Origin: Proteiniphilum sp.
GTDB lineage: Bacteria; Bacteroidota; Bacteroidia; Bacteroidales; Dysgonomonadaceae
Reading direction: 5' to 3'
Length of the DNA stretch: 6,764 bases
Assembly: GCA_016649795.1 (NCBI GenBank)
Contig: JAENWZ010000120.1
Location: 1 to 6,764, forward strand
The notes beneath the pieces are model-generated. The model made no database searches. It had not been told where the DNA came from and saw only the letters and a list, made by a program, of their open reading frames with translations. Position numbers and translations under genes: made by a program. Positions 5,954 through 6,764 of this stretch are shown here, one piece after another; the first letter of the stretch is position 1, and every line of letters starts with the position of its first letter.

Positions 5954-6764
5954 ATGAACAGAAGTATACTCATAGTCGATGATAATTTAACCATCTGTTT
6001 GATGTTGAAATCGTGGTTAGTAAAAAAAGATTTCAACATCGAAACAGCTACTAATGTGAATGTAGCGAAACAGATGATGAAGGAACAACCGTTTGATTTA
6101 ATCCTTTCCGATATAAAGATGCCGGATATAGATGGCTTTACATTTTTATCATGGGTGAAAAAGTTCGATTCGGATGTAATTGTCATAATGATGACAGGTT
6201 TTGCTGATATTGAGTCGGCTGTTGCATCCATGAAATCGGGTGCTGCTGATTTTATCCCCAAACCGATTGAACCGGAAGCGCTTTTCAGAAAAATAGAAGA
6301 GGCATTTAAAACGCAGGAAAACAGACAGAAAAGAAACAGTTTTTGTAACGAATTTATTATACCTCCTGGCGAGGAATATTCCAAACTGTTGAATCAACTC
6401 GATAGCTTTGCCGAAAACAACACACATCTTTTAATTATTGGGGATAGAGGAACCGGGAAGAATTCTATTGTAAAGTATATTCACGAGAAAGGATTTCATC
6501 TCTGTAAGCCGCTTATTATACTTGATGTGGATGGTTCTTTTAATAAAAACGGAGAGCGTCAGTTAAACGGCTTTGGAGAGATGGAGTCGTTATTGATGGA
6601 GAAATTCAGAGAGGCAAAAGGAGGGTTGTTAAGTATTCGGAATGTAGATCAGCTCGATATTAATCTTCAGAATGAATTATTGAATATTCTCACCAAACAA
6701 AACAGAGATGATGATTTTACACAAGTGATTGTCAGCACAGAGAAAAAAGAGGTGGAGTTACAAA
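5954..6764 (+). CDS. NtrC-like response regulator with degenerate AAA+ domain, 3' end outside window
   Basis: The frame is open from the ATG at 5954 to the window edge: 270 codons, continuing beyond. Residues 1-120 are a receiver domain with the acidic pair Asp9-Asp10, the phospho-acceptor Asp53 in LSDIKMPDIDG, Thr81 and Lys103 (FIPKPI), so phosphorylation by a histidine kinase is expected. After a linker, residues from about 140 resemble the central AAA+ domain of sigma-54 activators. A Walker A loop, GDRGTGKN (163-170), is preceded by LLII. The region that normally carries GESELFGH and GAFTGA shows neither. The usual Walker B (GGTLFLDEI) reads GGLLSIRNV (223-231), with Arg-Asn at the Asp-Glu positions. 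QNELLNIL (239-246) fits the following conserved helix. ATP hydrolysis and classical sigma-54 activation therefore look doubtful, though ATP binding may remain. The C-terminal part, including any DNA-binding helix-turn-helix, is not visible. No cognate kinase gene lies in the window. An ATG at 5949 is immediately closed (ATG AAA TGA), so 5954 is the start. Confidence 0.9.
   Translation, partial: MNRSILIVDDNLTICLMLKSWLVKKDFNIETATNVNVAKQMMKEQPFDLILSDIKMPDIDGFTFLSWVKKFDSDVIVIMMTGFADIESAVASMKSGAADFIPKPIEPEALFRKIEEAFKTQENRQKRNSFCNEFIIPPGEEYSKLLNQLDSFAENNTHLLIIGDRGTGKNSIVKYIHEKGFHLCKPLIILDVDGSFNKNGERQLNGFGEMESLLMEKFREAKGGLLSIRNVDQLDINLQNELLNILTKQNRDDDFTQVIVSTEKKEVELQ

Noticed and set aside
5944..6427. 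Minus-strand open frames opposite the response regulator
   Set aside because: The plus-strand frame has an unmistakable receiver domain; the antisense frames are compositional shadows.

Overview
The window looks like a chromosomal segment from a member of the Bacteroidota, most likely order Bacteroidales (a Porphyromonadaceae/Dysgonomonadaceae-type relative). Several things point there: an S46 dipeptidyl-peptidase tail, a secreted C69 dipeptidase, a Bacteroidota-style FtsB/DivIC protein, A-rich start-codon leaders without clear Shine-Dalgarno sequences, and promoter-like sites fitting the TTTG / TAnnTTTG pattern of the Bacteroidota primary sigma factor. The genus cannot be settled from this sequence alone.

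Layout. Bases 2-421 (+) hold the C-terminal 139 residues of a DPP7-type S46 serine peptidase. It ends at a strong hairpin (446-475), which it shares with the convergent minus-strand cluster. That cluster is transcribed from about 4.9 kb down to 0.5 kb: a secreted C69 dipeptidase (3215-4855), an alpha-D-phosphohexomutase of the PgcA/PGM2 type (1443-3191), a small S23/four-helix-bundle protein (1029-1415), and methylglyoxal synthase mgsA (503-946). A likely promoter for the cluster lies at 4902-4934. The four-helix gene is bracketed by two arrays of 7-bp tandem repeats in inverted orientation (957-998 and 1402-1441) and looks like an insertion between the two sugar-phosphate enzymes.

From the same intergenic region, reading rightwards, come an FtsB/DivIC-like divisome protein (5109-5414), a four-helix transmembrane protein of unknown function (5567-5911), a hairpin-plus-T-tract terminator (5915-5945), and the first 270 codons of a response regulator (5954 to beyond the window end). 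The response regulator has an intact receiver domain. It is followed by an NtrC-like AAA+ domain that keeps Walker A but appears to have lost both the GAFTGA loop and the acidic Walker B residues.

Function. The left half combines peptide scavenging (DPP7-type and C69 peptidases, both expected outside the cytoplasm) with sugar-phosphate handling (hexose-phosphate mutase, and the methylglyoxal bypass from dihydroxyacetone phosphate). The right half concerns cell division and signalling. The two items most worth a second look are the heptamer-bracketed four-helix gene and the degenerate NtrC-like response regulator. I found no RNA genes, CRISPR array, transposase or complete novel multi-gene system. 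Every stretch over 100 bases without a gene is covered by an entry below.
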